DNA of 64,000 bases. Source: Symsagittifera roscoffensis. Lineage: Eukaryota > Xenacoelomorpha > Acoela > Convolutidae. Of this stretch, positions 21,550-31,412 are shown piece by piece. The notes below the pieces were generated by a model, which did not search any database, was not told where the DNA came from, and saw only the letters and a program-made list of their open reading frames with translations. Both the position numbers and the translations under genes were made by a program. Numbering within the stretch: position 1 is the first letter of the stretch; each line of letters starts with the position of its first letter. The stretch lies in NCBI RefSeq assembly GCF_963678635.1, contig NW_026971308.1:38001-102000 (forward strand), given 5' to 3'.

Positions 21550-22776
21550 TCAAATAGATCAAGTTATAATAATCGTTATAGAAATTATTCCCAATCACCA
21601 CACCGGAATAATAATCACTATAATAATTCTCATAATCGCCACAGAAGTAGTACACCTAAACATCAAAGACATATTCATCAAGTACAATCTAATTCAGAAA
21701 CAACATCAGACCCTCCAGGTATTAATGACACAGTAACTGATACGTTACAACTCAATCAAATAAATTGTGGATCATCAGATTCAGAAAGCGACGCAGAAAA
21801 CACTCTCTCCATCAATATGATAAAAATCGAAAATGACTATGAACCTGTCATATATGAACAACCATTTTCATCACACATATATGAAAATCAATCAGAATTT
21901 CTTCACAATTATTATACTAAACCCATACATTCCACACCAACGACGCAAGAAACTAATGGAATTAACACTACAAATCAACCCACTGAAAATGACAAAACAA
22001 AATGCTTGAATACAAATCACATCTACCAAAATATACAAAAAGAACAACCCAAAGAAAAAATTTGGACAATACCATTTCTCTTAGAAAGTCCAAGAAACAA
22101 AGAATTTCAACTACCAGATCTTGAAATTGATTTTTTAATTGATTCAGGAGCAGAATCAAATATAATAAACATTCCCACATGGAATGAAATAAAAACCTTA
22201 CACCCAAAGCTAACACCTCTTGAAACCTCCAGCAAACTAGCAACAGCACAAGGATCAACAATAATAAACTACGGAAAAATTCAATTATTTCTTCTCCCCA
22301 CAAGAACAATGGAGCAAAACAAAATTTTAACCAAACCATTTAAACAAATATTCCATATCACTGATATTAAACACAATATCATTAGAATACCATTCATATC
22401 TAAATATATACCAACAATCAACATCTTAAACAGTAAAATATTAATCAAAGATAAATATACAAAAACAAAAGACACATCCCTAACATTTTTTCAAAGATTA
22501 AATAAACAACCACCATTCTTTTCAAAATTCTATCCAATATATAACCAACAAAGAAAACACCTGAAACCACTATCAGGAAACATATACAATTTTTCAATAA
22601 AGCAAGTTCATCAATACGATAAAAAGCAAAACAGACAAAAATTTTATATGTCAGATTTTGAATTCAAACCTATTCATAAATTTTTCAAAATCACAATCTC
22701 ATCAATAAAATATTTGAAAACTCGAATTCAGATATTATTTCCTTACATGTATACAACAATACACCTTACCAAGTAA
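21550..22776 (+). CDS. pol: Pol N-terminal part with retropepsin
   Basis: Open frame with a first ATG at 21817. It begins with the Arg/Asn-rich tail that was interrupted by the GC-rich insert, passes a linker, and reaches the aspartic protease: 'DFLIDSGAESNIINIPTW' near 22129-22182 with the D-S-G catalytic triad. 'TAQGSTIINYGKIQLFLLP' follows, as expected for the flap region. A single D-S-G motif is normal because retropepsins work as dimers. The frame is lost around 22700-22715, in an A-rich stretch, and the reading continues in another frame, so the terminal codons to 22776 are out of register. It would cleave the Gag-Pol polyprotein. Confidence 0.8.
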   Translation, partial: SNRSSYNNRYRNYSQSPHRNNNHYNNSHNRHRSSTPKHQRHIHQVQSNSETTSDPPGINDTVTDTLQLNQINCGSSDSESDAENTLSINMIKIENDYEPVIYEQPFSSHIYENQSEFLHNYYTKPIHSTPTTQETNGINTTNQPTENDKTKCLNTNHIYQNIQKEQPKEKIWTIPFLLESPRNKEFQLPDLEIDFLIDSGAESNIINIPTWNEIKTLHPKLTPLETSSKLATAQGSTIINYGKIQLFLLPTRTMEQNKILTKPFKQIFHITDIKHNIIRIPFISKYIPTINILNSKILIKDKYTKTKDTSLTFFQRLNKQPPFFSKFYPIYNQQRKHLKPLSGNIYNFSIKQVHQYDKKQNRQKFYMSDFEFKPIHKFFKITISSIKYLKTRIQILFPYMYTTIHLTK

Positions 22777-23453
22777 CATTACCTTTAGGACTTTTAGGCT
22801 ATTGCGAAACCAACGCTACAATATCACCAATACACGAAAAAGCATATCGTGTAAATAATATACTCCAATTACTAGATATTTGCCAGTCCACAATCCTTAA
22901 TGAAGAATTATCTATAAATAATATAATAAGTAACGAAAACAGAAATACGGATTATTTCACAAAAACCCCATATTTCAAACCTACATTCAACATAAGTAAC
23001 TACACAGAGAATCAACAGAAATTTTTAACAATGTTTAATTTCCAACATTCACAGATAACACAAGACGAATTTGAAAAACTAGCCAAACAGCTAATTAAAT
23101 ATTCATCAGTCTATGCAACATCCAAATTTGATGTTGGCAAAATCAGCTCATCACTACATCTCCCATTAAAACCAGACGCAGTTTTCAAAAAACAAAGAGC
23201 AAGTAAAGTACCAATTCACTTACACGATAAAGTGAACAGATTACTCGATATTTTAGAACAATACAACATTATATCACCAGTAAACAAAGAAGAACAACCA
23301 AAAGGCAACACATTTATCAACCCTGTTATCATTCTAGCTAAAGGAGAATCATTAAAAATCGTTCTCGATGCTAGATACCTCAACTCACTCATAGATGAAT
23401 CAAAGTGTAATTGGCCCATTGAACCAATACTTTACCACCGCCGATATGAATAG
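22713..23453 (+). CDS. pol: Pol: protease-RT spacer and first part of reverse transcriptase
   Basis: Continuation of pol in a second frame; the first ATG is at 23031. It contains the start of the RT domain: 'KQRASKVPIHLHDKVNRLLD', then 'INPVIILAKGESLKIVLDAR' and 'YLNSLIDESKCNWPIEP'. This corresponds to RT motifs 1-2 of Ty3/gypsy enzymes. The frame runs off around 23425-23453. Compared with the family, about a dozen residues are missing between 'WPIEP' and the next RT block, so a deletion with frame change hit here. The enzyme cannot be complete in this copy. Confidence 0.75.
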   Translation, partial: FENSNSDIISLHVYNNTPYQVTLPLGLLGYCETNATISPIHEKAYRVNNILQLLDICQSTILNEELSINNIISNENRNTDYFTKTPYFKPTFNISNYTENQQKFLTMFNFQHSQITQDEFEKLAKQLIKYSSVYATSKFDVGKISSSLHLPLKPDAVFKKQRASKVPIHLHDKVNRLLDILEQYNIISPVNKEEQPKGNTFINPVIILAKGESLKIVLDARYLNSLIDESKCNWPIEPILYHRRYE

Positions 23454-24966
23454 TGCATATAATCAAATGCCATTAGACGAACAATCACGACGTTTAACAC
23501 AATTTGTTATTGGAAATCAACAATACGAATTCAACCGTTTATTCTATGGAATATCCATAGGACCAGCAGCATTTTCAGCTTTTATGAGCAAAATTTTTCG
23601 ACCACTAATACTCAAGAAAAACGCAATCACCTATTTAGACGATGTTTTTATGCAATCACAGACTAAAGAAGAAATGTTCAATGTTTTAGAACAATATCAC
23701 CAAATACTTCAGAACGAAAATCTGAAGGCCGCCCCTGATAAATCACACTTCTTTTTGACAAGAGTTAAATTCTTAGGACATAATATAGAAAGAAAAACAG
23801 TCACTCCATTAAAATCACGCATTGACGCCATTCAGAAACTCCAACCACCAACAAATAAAAAGAAAATCCAAGAATTCCTTGGAATGTTAAACTTTTTAAG
23901 CAAATATGTTTATAAAATGCAATTATATCTACGACCATTCTACAATATACTTAGACAACAAAATAATTTTGAATGGAATACAGAACATCAAACACGATTT
24001 GAAGAAATAAAGAAACTCTTAACTGAACAAATTTCAAACACAATTCCAGATCCCGATCAACCATTTTATGCAATGTGCGATGCTTCGAACTTTGGCATCG
24101 GCGCAGCATTATTACAATCACATAATAGTACAAATAAAATGAACCTCATATCAGCAAATTCTCGATTATTCACTCAAGCAGAACTACGACTCTCAACTCT
24201 AATGAGAGAATGTACAGCCATAATATATACACTAACAGAATATGAATTTCTGATACTTGGATCAAAACATCCCACAGTTCTATTCACAGACCATAAACCA
24301 ATCATTTTCCTTTTTACACAAAAGTCTAATCCAAACCACCGAGTTTATAGATTTCAACTAATTTTAATGAAATTCCCAAACTTACATGTAGTTTGGACCG
24401 CAGGAAAAAATCTTGCATTACCAGACACTTTAAGTCGAAATACGCCACCTGAACTACTTACACGTAAAACCACAGTTGAAATACCCAAAAATATAAAATT
24501 CTACCTTGCAGAAAATGAAACATCACCCCGATTGGAATGCAAATATGCAGTAAAAACTGACGTTGAACAATCACAAATAAATAATTTACAACATTTCCCA
24601 CTTTATTTAGATTGTCAAAATAATCACTATGAAGTTGATCTACTTGGAACATCAACTTTTAAACCAATCCCATATTCACAATGGATAAAAAATAACACCC
24701 AACAAAAAAGAATAAAACAACACCCGCCTAAAAAAGACCATTTTCCACTAATTGAAAAAGAAAATTTAACTGATAAAATAAACTTATCAGGACCACAAAC
24801 AAACGATTCAAAATACACAATAAATCAAGTTTTTGACCTCCATGACCCACTTGATACAATACCCTTATCTAAATTAGAAATTGAAAACATTTTTCTCCAC
24901 CCAACAGAAACAATTACAATTTCAACACTGAAACAATATCAAAATCTTGACCCAGTAATTCGATAA
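23425..24966 (+). CDS. pol: Pol: reverse transcriptase core and RNase H
   Basis: Main RT/RNase H block. It has 'TTADMNSAYNQMPLDEQSRR' with the first catalytic Asp, 'QYEFNRLFYGISIGPAAFSA', and the Y-L-D-D active site at 23632-23643. 'VKFLGHNIER' and 'KIQEFLGMLNFLSKYV' mark the thumb. RNase H follows: 'MCDASNFGIGAALLQ', 'LSTLMRECTAIIY', 'LFTDHKPIIFLF' and 'ALPDTLSRN', giving the four expected acidic positions. The order RT, then RNase H, then integrase is that of Ty3/gypsy and retroviruses. It ends at an in-frame TAA (24964-24966), after which the same frame remains open into integrase, so this stop is a lesion within pol. Confidence 0.9.
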   Translation, partial: QYFTTADMNSAYNQMPLDEQSRRLTQFVIGNQQYEFNRLFYGISIGPAAFSAFMSKIFRPLILKKNAITYLDDVFMQSQTKEEMFNVLEQYHQILQNENLKAAPDKSHFFLTRVKFLGHNIERKTVTPLKSRIDAIQKLQPPTNKKKIQEFLGMLNFLSKYVYKMQLYLRPFYNILRQQNNFEWNTEHQTRFEEIKKLLTEQISNTIPDPDQPFYAMCDASNFGIGAALLQSHNSTNKMNLISANSRLFTQAELRLSTLMRECTAIIYTLTEYEFLILGSKHPTVLFTDHKPIIFLFTQKSNPNHRVYRFQLILMKFPNLHVVWTAGKNLALPDTLSRNTPPELLTRKTTVEIPKNIKFYLAENETSPRLECKYAVKTDVEQSQINNLQHFPLYLDCQNNHYEVDLLGTSTFKPIPYSQWIKNNTQQKRIKQHPPKKDHFPLIEKENLTDKINLSGPQTNDSKYTINQVFDLHDPLDTIPLSKLEIENIFLHPTETITISTLKQYQNLDPVIR

Positions 24967-26601
24967 CTGAAATCATGGCACAAATATAAAACTAAACCTA
25001 TCAAGGCAGATTCAACTATTCTAGGAAACAAAACACTCCTCCGATACTTTCGCAAATTTCATAACACAACAATTAACGAAAATACAGACCTTTTAGAATA
25101 TAAATTAAATGAATTTACAGTTCCCTGTCTCCCTTTAAGTATGATTCTCATAGCTTTTAATATTTCACATACACAAAATATTAAAGGACACTCTGGATCA
25201 GAGAAAACATATTCAAATTTTATACAAAACTTTTATTTCCCAAATGCACCAATTTGGATAAAAGTACTATGCAATGACTGTATAGTATGTCAACTGAATA
25301 AACCTTACCCAAATCAAAGACAAATAGCACAAAAACAAGATTTTAAAGGACAAAGTTTGTACTTTAACCACCGTATCTCATTTGATACTAAAGGACCAAT
25401 TTCACCCTCATCAGAAGGAAACTCCTACATTATGGTAATTGTTGACGCATTTACACATTATGTAGCACTTAACCCAGTACCACATTGTAACGCTTATTAT
25501 GCTTACACAACGCTTTATGAACACTGGATAGCAAAATTTGGACTACCAGAAATTTTAGTTACAGACAATGGTACAGAATTCATAAATAATGAAATCATCA
25601 CGCTATGTCATTTATATAACATTAAACACAAACCACGTACATCTCACGCACCTTGGACAAACGGCTTAGTCGAAGGTATGAACCGTTCATTACAAGAATA
25701 TCTTAGATGTATCATAAATGGAAATGATACAAGATATACCGAATGGTCAGCAGATGTAAAACTATTTCCCTTAGCATATAATTCACAAATCACAACAACT
25801 TTAGGAATGTCACCATATGAAATGGTTTTTAACCAAAAGCCACGCAAACCAATAATGTTTACAGCAAACTCTCACAAAAACGCACAAGGTTATTGTCAAC
25901 CAAATAAAGACTCAATTTGTTATAACCTACCTTTACATACACACGATGAAGATCATTTTCATCACCCACAAATTCTTAAATTAGCCTCCGGTACACACAC
26001 CGAATGGATTTTAAATAGAGATAAAAAACACAATGAAATTTATCAAAAAATAACAAAAAAATTGTTACAAAGGCAAAACATTAATGAACAAATAAATTCA
26101 CGCTTTACACCAGCCTCCGATTTAAAAATTGGAACATTTGTTTTAATACCCAATTTTAATACTCAAAAAGGAATTTTTAAAAAATTACAACCCCTTCGTA
26201 AAGGACCATACCAAATAATTACAAAACCCACTGATGTCACATATAAAATCATCGACTTAGACAAAAAAGAAATCGTTCAGCACCGAAATAACTTATTACC
26301 TTATTATCCAAAAGAATACGCACTCCGCGAACTAACTCAATTATATTCTTTTACAGGTTTAAAAGTTATTCAAAATGACCCACATCCGGAAAACACAACA
26401 AAGGAACAAAATATTCACCTCGGAAATAAAAATACAAAATCAACCACCACCAAAAACAACACAAAAAACCTAGACCAAAAAACATCTCAAAAAGAAAGAA
26501 AAAATAGAAAAATGACCAAACAAATAATACCCCAAGAGCAAATCGATAAAACAGAACATAGAAAATCAACACGACTTAGAAATCAACCACGTAAAAATTA
26601 A
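24967..26601 (+). CDS. pol: Pol: integrase with HHCC, DDE and GPY/F modules
   Basis: Open from just after the in-frame TAA; the first ATG is at 25141. The zinc domain is H...H...C..C within 'ISHTQNIKGHSG' and 'CNDCIVCQLNKP'. The catalytic core has 'ISFDTKGPISPSSEGNSYIM', 'ILVTDNGTEFINNEI' and 'PWTNGLVEGMNRSLQEYLR', giving D, D and E at the usual spacing. The GPY/F module is 'LRKGPYQIITKP' followed by 'VQHRNNLLPYYP' (about 26190-26310), which assigns the element to the Ty3/gypsy-like class. There is a Lys/Gln-rich tail of about 80 residues with no chromodomain. It would insert element DNA into the host genome. Confidence 0.9.
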   Translation: MKSWHKYKTKPIKADSTILGNKTLLRYFRKFHNTTINENTDLLEYKLNEFTVPCLPLSMILIAFNISHTQNIKGHSGSEKTYSNFIQNFYFPNAPIWIKVLCNDCIVCQLNKPYPNQRQIAQKQDFKGQSLYFNHRISFDTKGPISPSSEGNSYIMVIVDAFTHYVALNPVPHCNAYYAYTTLYEHWIAKFGLPEILVTDNGTEFINNEIITLCHLYNIKHKPRTSHAPWTNGLVEGMNRSLQEYLRCIINGNDTRYTEWSADVKLFPLAYNSQITTTLGMSPYEMVFNQKPRKPIMFTANSHKNAQGYCQPNKDSICYNLPLHTHDEDHFHHPQILKLASGTHTEWILNRDKKHNEIYQKITKKLLQRQNINEQINSRFTPASDLKIGTFVLIPNFNTQKGIFKKLQPLRKGPYQIITKPTDVTYKIIDLDKKEIVQHRNNLLPYYPKEYALRELTQLYSFTGLKVIQNDPHPENTTKEQNIHLGNKNTKSTTTKNNTKNLDQKTSQKERKNRKMTKQIIPQEQIDKTEHRKSTRLRNQPRKN

Positions 26602-27252
26602 AAAATATTCATCCCCCAATCTAAAATATTAAAGAAAGTCGAATTTCAAAAGCAATTTTAGCTCAATACTTCAGTCTTGGAAACTTTGAAAAATTTTCAA
26701 TTTTCATTTTTCAAAATAACATGCTGACAAACACGCAATGATTCTAGTTCAAATTTAAACCAATAGGATTCATCCAATCTGTCACCTTCTCTAACTTAAA
26801 CTCAGATCAATTAGACGAATCATATAAAACTCCAGGCATATCTATAACTATAATTTTACGACCTCCAGGTAAAAAATAAGCAAACCACTCCAACTTGACA
26901 ACTAAAATAAATATCACCATAATATCATAACCCTCCCTTATCTAATAACTCAAAGATCAACAATATTTCCCCAACTCAGACCTCAAATACCCCCAAAACA
27001 AATCTGTTAAATTAGCCTAAAATAACAAAACGAACATTTTAATTAGCCTAAAGTACAAAAATCTCACCATACCCCGGATCATTTGACAAACAAAAATAAA
27101 GAAAAAGACGACCTCCCAATCACCATAAAAACTGCCCCCAACAATTTTTTACCAAACTCAACCCACTTGTCAAAAAACTAATAAATAATCCAACCACACT
27201 TGAAAATTGCCCCAAACAACAAAAAATATTCGATCAAGAAGTCATTTCTTAA
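26602..27252 (+). other. Gap between pol and the env region
   Basis: About 650 bp without an ORF of note. Possible remnants of splice signals cannot be judged by eye. Composition stays A-rich on the plus strand, as in the rest of the element. Confidence 0.5.
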
Positions 27253-27483
27253 ATGCTCTTCTATCAAACAGTCACTAAAATTATCACAAACCTCAAACAA
27301 TTTTTTACGATACTTGAAACTTTCATAATATTTCTTTTTGATATCCTGGAATCTTTTCTAATAATCTTAATCATTTTTTGTAATATTTTTTTAATTTTCT
27401 ACACTATATTCGAAATATTTCTCCAACTTTCAAAAATCCTTGATTATATCCACAGGTACGATTCATACAACTTGTCTAAATGA
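27253..27483 (+). CDS. Small hydrophobic membrane protein 1
   Basis: 76 residues, almost entirely Ile/Leu/Phe-rich between positions 20 and 60 ('IIFLFDILESFLIILIIFCN', then 'IFLIFYTIFEIF'), enough for one or two membrane passes. It ends with a polar 'YIHRYDSYNLSK'. Its stop overlaps the next start as ATGA, with the next ATG at 27480. Accessory membrane peptides of this kind occur in complex viruses (viroporin-like), but no homology is claimed. AT-rich DNA readily yields Phe/Ile-rich chance ORFs; the overlap with a second membrane ORF is the main argument for it being real. Confidence 0.45.
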   Translation: MLFYQTVTKIITNLKQFFTILETFIIFLFDILESFLIILIIFCNIFLIFYTIFEIFLQLSKILDYIHRYDSYNLSK

Positions 27484-27668
27484 TACGAACTATTTTCAGT
27501 AGAACTGATATTTTTTTACTATTTGTAATTTTCATAACATTTCTATCATCCCTCATTTTGACCATATGCAAATGTAGAAAGAAAGCAATCATCACATTCG
27601 CTCTAGCAACAATCCTCCTAATTCTTTTTTTAGAAGAATATTATAATAAACATAAACTTTTTCACTAA
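27480..27668 (+). CDS. Small hydrophobic membrane protein 2
   Basis: 62 residues starting inside the last codons of the previous ORF. There are two predicted membrane segments, 'IFLLFVIFITFLSSLILTIC' (about residues 10-30) and 'IITFALATILLILFL' (37-52), separated by a short basic turn 'KCRKK'. A charged tail 'EEYYNKHKLFH' follows. This helical hairpin topology with a basic loop is typical of small viral ion-channel-like proteins; this is inference from topology only. A poly-T/TTTTTTTAG at about 27625 could act as a 3' splice site for the next frame. Confidence 0.5.
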   Translation: MIRTIFSRTDIFLLFVIFITFLSSLILTICKCRKKAIITFALATILLILFLEEYYNKHKLFH

Positions 27669-27676
27669 AAGAATAG

Positions 27677-28915
27677 ACCAAAAAGCTATCAAAAATTGCT
27701 ACCCAACAGTCACAAAGTCAGTCTTCACCGACATCACCCCAAGATAACCCAACAACACCTTCAACTACTCAAAATCCTCAAACATCTACACGAATTTCCT
27801 TTCAAGATAACCCATACACTTTTGAAGAACGACACGCTCGTTTATCCGAACCACTAGAACCCGTTCAACGGCAAGCACCTTTAAGTGAACCAACATATAA
27901 TCTATACCCAACACTACCACCAGAACTAAGTAGAATACGAAATCCTAGTCAAAACCAAAACACAACAGAAATAAATAGACAAATTATACATCCTCGAAGA
28001 AATAGAAATTTTCAAACTCCCCGAGTTCATTTTGAAATACCTCAATCCCCATCACAAAACACTCCAGAAAACCCCACTGGTATCTTACCAGAAACCCCTA
28101 CACTTCTTTCACAACGTAGCACCTCAAGCTTACCCTCAGATTACTTAGGCTCAACACCAACATCTGAACAAATACGTGAAAACTCCTTTAATCCCCCAAA
28201 CCAAACATCACGACTACCATATTGGACAACACATTCATTCACACAAAGTGAACCAAATTTAATCAATGACCCAATAGATATTTCTTCAGATACAACATCC
28301 TCATCACTACCGGAAACATTATCACTACCATCAACACCATCAATTAGCCAAATTTCGCCGACACCTTTTAACTTAAATTTTCCAAACAATCTCGACGCAA
28401 GATATCAAGAACAATCATCAACAAATATCCCTTTAAGACTAGATTGGAATACATTTACAGCACCTCCACCATTATTTGGACAACATCTAGAAAGTAATCG
28501 CCTTCACAACTGGGCACTTAATAGATTACAATATCGACAAGACATTCACGACGATATCCGTGATCACAATATCCAAATACTCCAACAAAACAGTTTACAA
28601 TTAAAGTTTGCAATCACAGTTAAATTAAACAACATTACTCAACATCCATACCCATTAAACCAACCAAACATAACAGCTCAATCACTACCACCACCATTTA
28701 TAACCACTGAAGTAATATATAAATACGACAGACATACCAAAAAGACAATTGGTTCGTCACATTTTATAACCCATACTCAGGATTATCATACACATGTATA
28801 TTCTAAAATTATTAATTTTTCTCCAACTCCTTTTTCTAGTATTCTCAAATCAAAACATAAACCCTTCTCCCCGCACAGGACCCCAAGATTTATTAGTAAC
28901 ACATTACGATTGTGA
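27677..28915 (+). CDS. Long ORF without ATG, overlapping env
   Basis: A 413-codon open stretch (stop TGA at 28913-28915) with no in-frame ATG. The first half is Pro/Ser/Thr/Gln-rich and presumably unstructured. From about 28430 it becomes domain-like: 'RLDWNTFTAPPPLFGQHLES', 'NWALNRLQYRQDIHDDIRD', 'LKFAITVKLNNITQHPYP' and 'EVIYKYDRHTKKTIGS'. The last 122 nt overlap the env start in another frame. Its length and protein-like composition argue against chance. Expression would need splicing, frameshifting from the upstream membrane ORF, or a non-AUG start. No family recognised. Confidence 0.6.
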   Translation, partial: TKKLSKIATQQSQSQSSPTSPQDNPTTPSTTQNPQTSTRISFQDNPYTFEERHARLSEPLEPVQRQAPLSEPTYNLYPTLPPELSRIRNPSQNQNTTEINRQIIHPRRNRNFQTPRVHFEIPQSPSQNTPENPTGILPETPTLLSQRSTSSLPSDYLGSTPTSEQIRENSFNPPNQTSRLPYWTTHSFTQSEPNLINDPIDISSDTTSSSLPETLSLPSTPSISQISPTPFNLNFPNNLDARYQEQSSTNIPLRLDWNTFTAPPPLFGQHLESNRLHNWALNRLQYRQDIHDDIRDHNIQILQQNSLQLKFAITVKLNNITQHPYPLNQPNITAQSLPPPFITTEVIYKYDRHTKKTIGSSHFITHTQDYHTHVYSKIINFSPTPFSSILKSKHKPFSPHRTPRFISNTLRL

Positions 28916-31412
28916 AGAAAACGAACAAAAAACACTACACAAGTATGCAATAAATCAAGTATCACAATGCGAAACAGAACCCCAAGCAATAGAAACTACA
29001 AATGTAATAGCAACACTTTATTCAAAAGCCCGAGCAACAACAGTTATCGGATATAAATTCACAGCAACATTTTCCGAAAAGAAAGTACATTGTTCACAAG
29101 TCTCAAACGGAAATAAAAACCGACTTGACCATGAATCATTCTACCAGAGTAATATAGAACGACTTTTACACTTAAATCCCAAAGATTGTAAAAACGAGTT
29201 ACTTAGACTAAATATCACACAAAATAAAAACTCAGATAGAAAGTTAGTATACTTTCAAGTTTTTTCAGACTCAGTACATCAATCACAACTTGAAAGATAC
29301 CAAGGACATATAAAACTAGATGACAAATACCCATATAATGGCGCACACGGAAGATTAACCTATGACATACACGACAAACATTGGATACCACACATTGGTA
29401 TAAATAACCCATCAAACTGCAAAGCAGACACAAAAAATAAAGGATACCAAGAGATAATGTTTTTCGATTGGAAAATACAACTCGAAAAAATACAACTCAC
29501 ACGAGATTTATCAGACAACACAATGATCTATCAAGGAATCAGATTACCTTGTAAAAATGATCAAGGTTATTGCGACCCTACAACACGAACACAAGCAACA
29601 ATTGTTTGGTTCCCTGAAGACACATGTACAACATTTCAAGTAGCAAAAATACACGCTCGTATGATAAAATTTCACGAAAAATATTTTATACAATCAATAC
29701 CATATGAACAAGTAAATCCATTACGAAAAATAAGTTCTGATTTTCGAAACATTCAAAATATAGAAAATAAATTAACACGTTTTCAAGTATATCAAGAAAC
29801 AGAACTCGCATGTAAATATAAAAATCCACTTCACAAAACACAATACTCTGAAATATTAGTTGAAAACGAAAATGGATTCGACATGACCACTGGAAAAATA
29901 AAAGTCGACCCATACGCCACAAGTCATCCTCCAAATGAAGGAACATCATATATACCAGTTCATTTTCAAAAGAATACAGGTCAAGCTGGTGGACATTTAA
30001 AGCCCCAAGGCGATCAAAGCACACGTTTACAAGAACTATCACTAATGAACAGTACATATTTCGGTAATATCCACTATGATATTCACTTAGACATGAAATT
30101 AGACTATACGATTAGCCGAATTTTTCAAGAAATGTCACTCTCCGAATTAGAAACACTACACCAACTATGCGAATTAGAAAGAACACAAATATTACAATCA
30201 CTTGCACTAGCAGTATTAAAAATACCCTACGCAGGATATTTACTATCAGGAAATAGATCAAATTTTTTAGACTATGAAGGAAACATCTTATGGTTTTATA
30301 CTTGTACTAAAAAAGTATCACCACTATACGTTTTTGAAGATAAACGATGCTATAAAAGAATCCCTATCTTTTATAAGAATAAAGTACATTTCGTTGACAC
30401 ACTTTCACGAAGAACCTATTTTTGGGATACCGCAGTCCCATGTGGATCAGAAAATAGCCACAATGTAGTACAACTAAACCCTGATGAAGATAAATATTAT
30501 CTTCTCACCCCATATCCCACATTAATGCAATCACTCAAAAAATTTTCACCAGAAAGCATTCGCGCTATCGCTCGAAACCCAAATATAGACTTACAATCAA
30601 TAGGAATATACTCAAAATCAGATATGCAACATCACATTAGAACACAACAATTCCAAGAATTATTAACACAAATGGACACAATACAAAGACAATCAATTGA
30701 CCAAAACTTACGCAAACTTGCCGAAACCGCAGGATTTGCAGACATCTATACGCAAGACTATAGCGGATATTTTAAAGACATTAAAGATTATATATATCTA
30801 AACGGTGAAAAATACCGTCCCCAAGATATATCACCCATCAATATTTTTAGCTTTGTAACACTCAAAAATGAAATTCTTGATTTTCTAGGATGGCCCTACT
30901 ACATCTTAGAAAAATTGACTATTTTATACGCAATGTTTAACTTTATTGGATTTCTTTTCTCACTTTTAAAAGGAATCTACAACACATGTGCTATACACAC
31001 ACAAGTAAACAGACAAGCAAGCGTAGCACGCATACTCTTTGCAGGATTTTTTGGAATTTTTTCTACATCTATAAACAAAATTCTTTTAGATGCACAAATA
31101 AAAGAATATAACACAAAAATAGCAACCAGACAGAACACATACGACGAAGAACATCACAATGTAGACACAACGCCAACAGCACCACAGTTACCACCCCTAC
31201 CACATAACCATCCATTATCCCTAGTCCCACGTAATTTTCGACATCTAGCCATAACACATGATCAAAATTTTAGACCAACCATATCACAAAGCCCCATCCA
31301 ACATATAATGACACACCAATCACAAGATGATAATACTTATGAACAAATTATTGAACAACCCCATACCACCGCTTTTCAGTCTCAAAATAATAATTTTTTT
31401 AGCCCACGATGA
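28794..31412 (+). CDS. env: Env-like membrane glycoprotein
   Basis: 872 residues, intact. A signal peptide is at 1-18 (hydrophobic, from 'MYILKLLIFLQLLFLVF'). The ectodomain of about 680 residues has a dozen or so Cys, among them 'THYDCEE', 'VHCSQ', 'LPCKNDQGYCD', 'DTCTTF', 'FYTCTKK' and 'VPCGSE', and several N-x-S/T sites. Near the C-terminus come a hydrophobic membrane anchor at about 697-730 ('FLGWPYYILEKL', 'LYAMFNFIGFLFSLL') and a second hydrophobic stretch at about 742-765, followed by a Pro/Gln/His-rich tail of about 100 residues. Position after integrase and topology fit an envelope protein for cell entry. The YDC start recalls glycoproteins of jingchuviruses, which LTR elements have captured elsewhere, but this is unverified. 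I see no clear furin site. It ends ATGA with the next ORF. Confidence 0.75.
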   Translation: MYILKLLIFLQLLFLVFSNQNINPSPRTGPQDLLVTHYDCEENEQKTLHKYAINQVSQCETEPQAIETTNVIATLYSKARATTVIGYKFTATFSEKKVHCSQVSNGNKNRLDHESFYQSNIERLLHLNPKDCKNELLRLNITQNKNSDRKLVYFQVFSDSVHQSQLERYQGHIKLDDKYPYNGAHGRLTYDIHDKHWIPHIGINNPSNCKADTKNKGYQEIMFFDWKIQLEKIQLTRDLSDNTMIYQGIRLPCKNDQGYCDPTTRTQATIVWFPEDTCTTFQVAKIHARMIKFHEKYFIQSIPYEQVNPLRKISSDFRNIQNIENKLTRFQVYQETELACKYKNPLHKTQYSEILVENENGFDMTTGKIKVDPYATSHPPNEGTSYIPVHFQKNTGQAGGHLKPQGDQSTRLQELSLMNSTYFGNIHYDIHLDMKLDYTISRIFQEMSLSELETLHQLCELERTQILQSLALAVLKIPYAGYLLSGNRSNFLDYEGNILWFYTCTKKVSPLYVFEDKRCYKRIPIFYKNKVHFVDTLSRRTYFWDTAVPCGSENSHNVVQLNPDEDKYYLLTPYPTLMQSLKKFSPESIRAIARNPNIDLQSIGIYSKSDMQHHIRTQQFQELLTQMDTIQRQSIDQNLRKLAETAGFADIYTQDYSGYFKDIKDYIYLNGEKYRPQDISPINIFSFVTLKNEILDFLGWPYYILEKLTILYAMFNFIGFLFSLLKGIYNTCAIHTQVNRQASVARILFAGFFGIFSTSINKILLDAQIKEYNTKIATRQNTYDEEHHNVDTTPTAPQLPPLPHNHPLSLVPRNFRHLAITHDQNFRPTISQSPIQHIMTHQSQDDNTYEQIIEQPHTTAFQSQNNNFFSPR

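Noticed and set aside
29215-30057. Minus-strand frames opposite env
   Set aside because: Antisense shadows with Phe/Leu/Val-rich, unstructured content.
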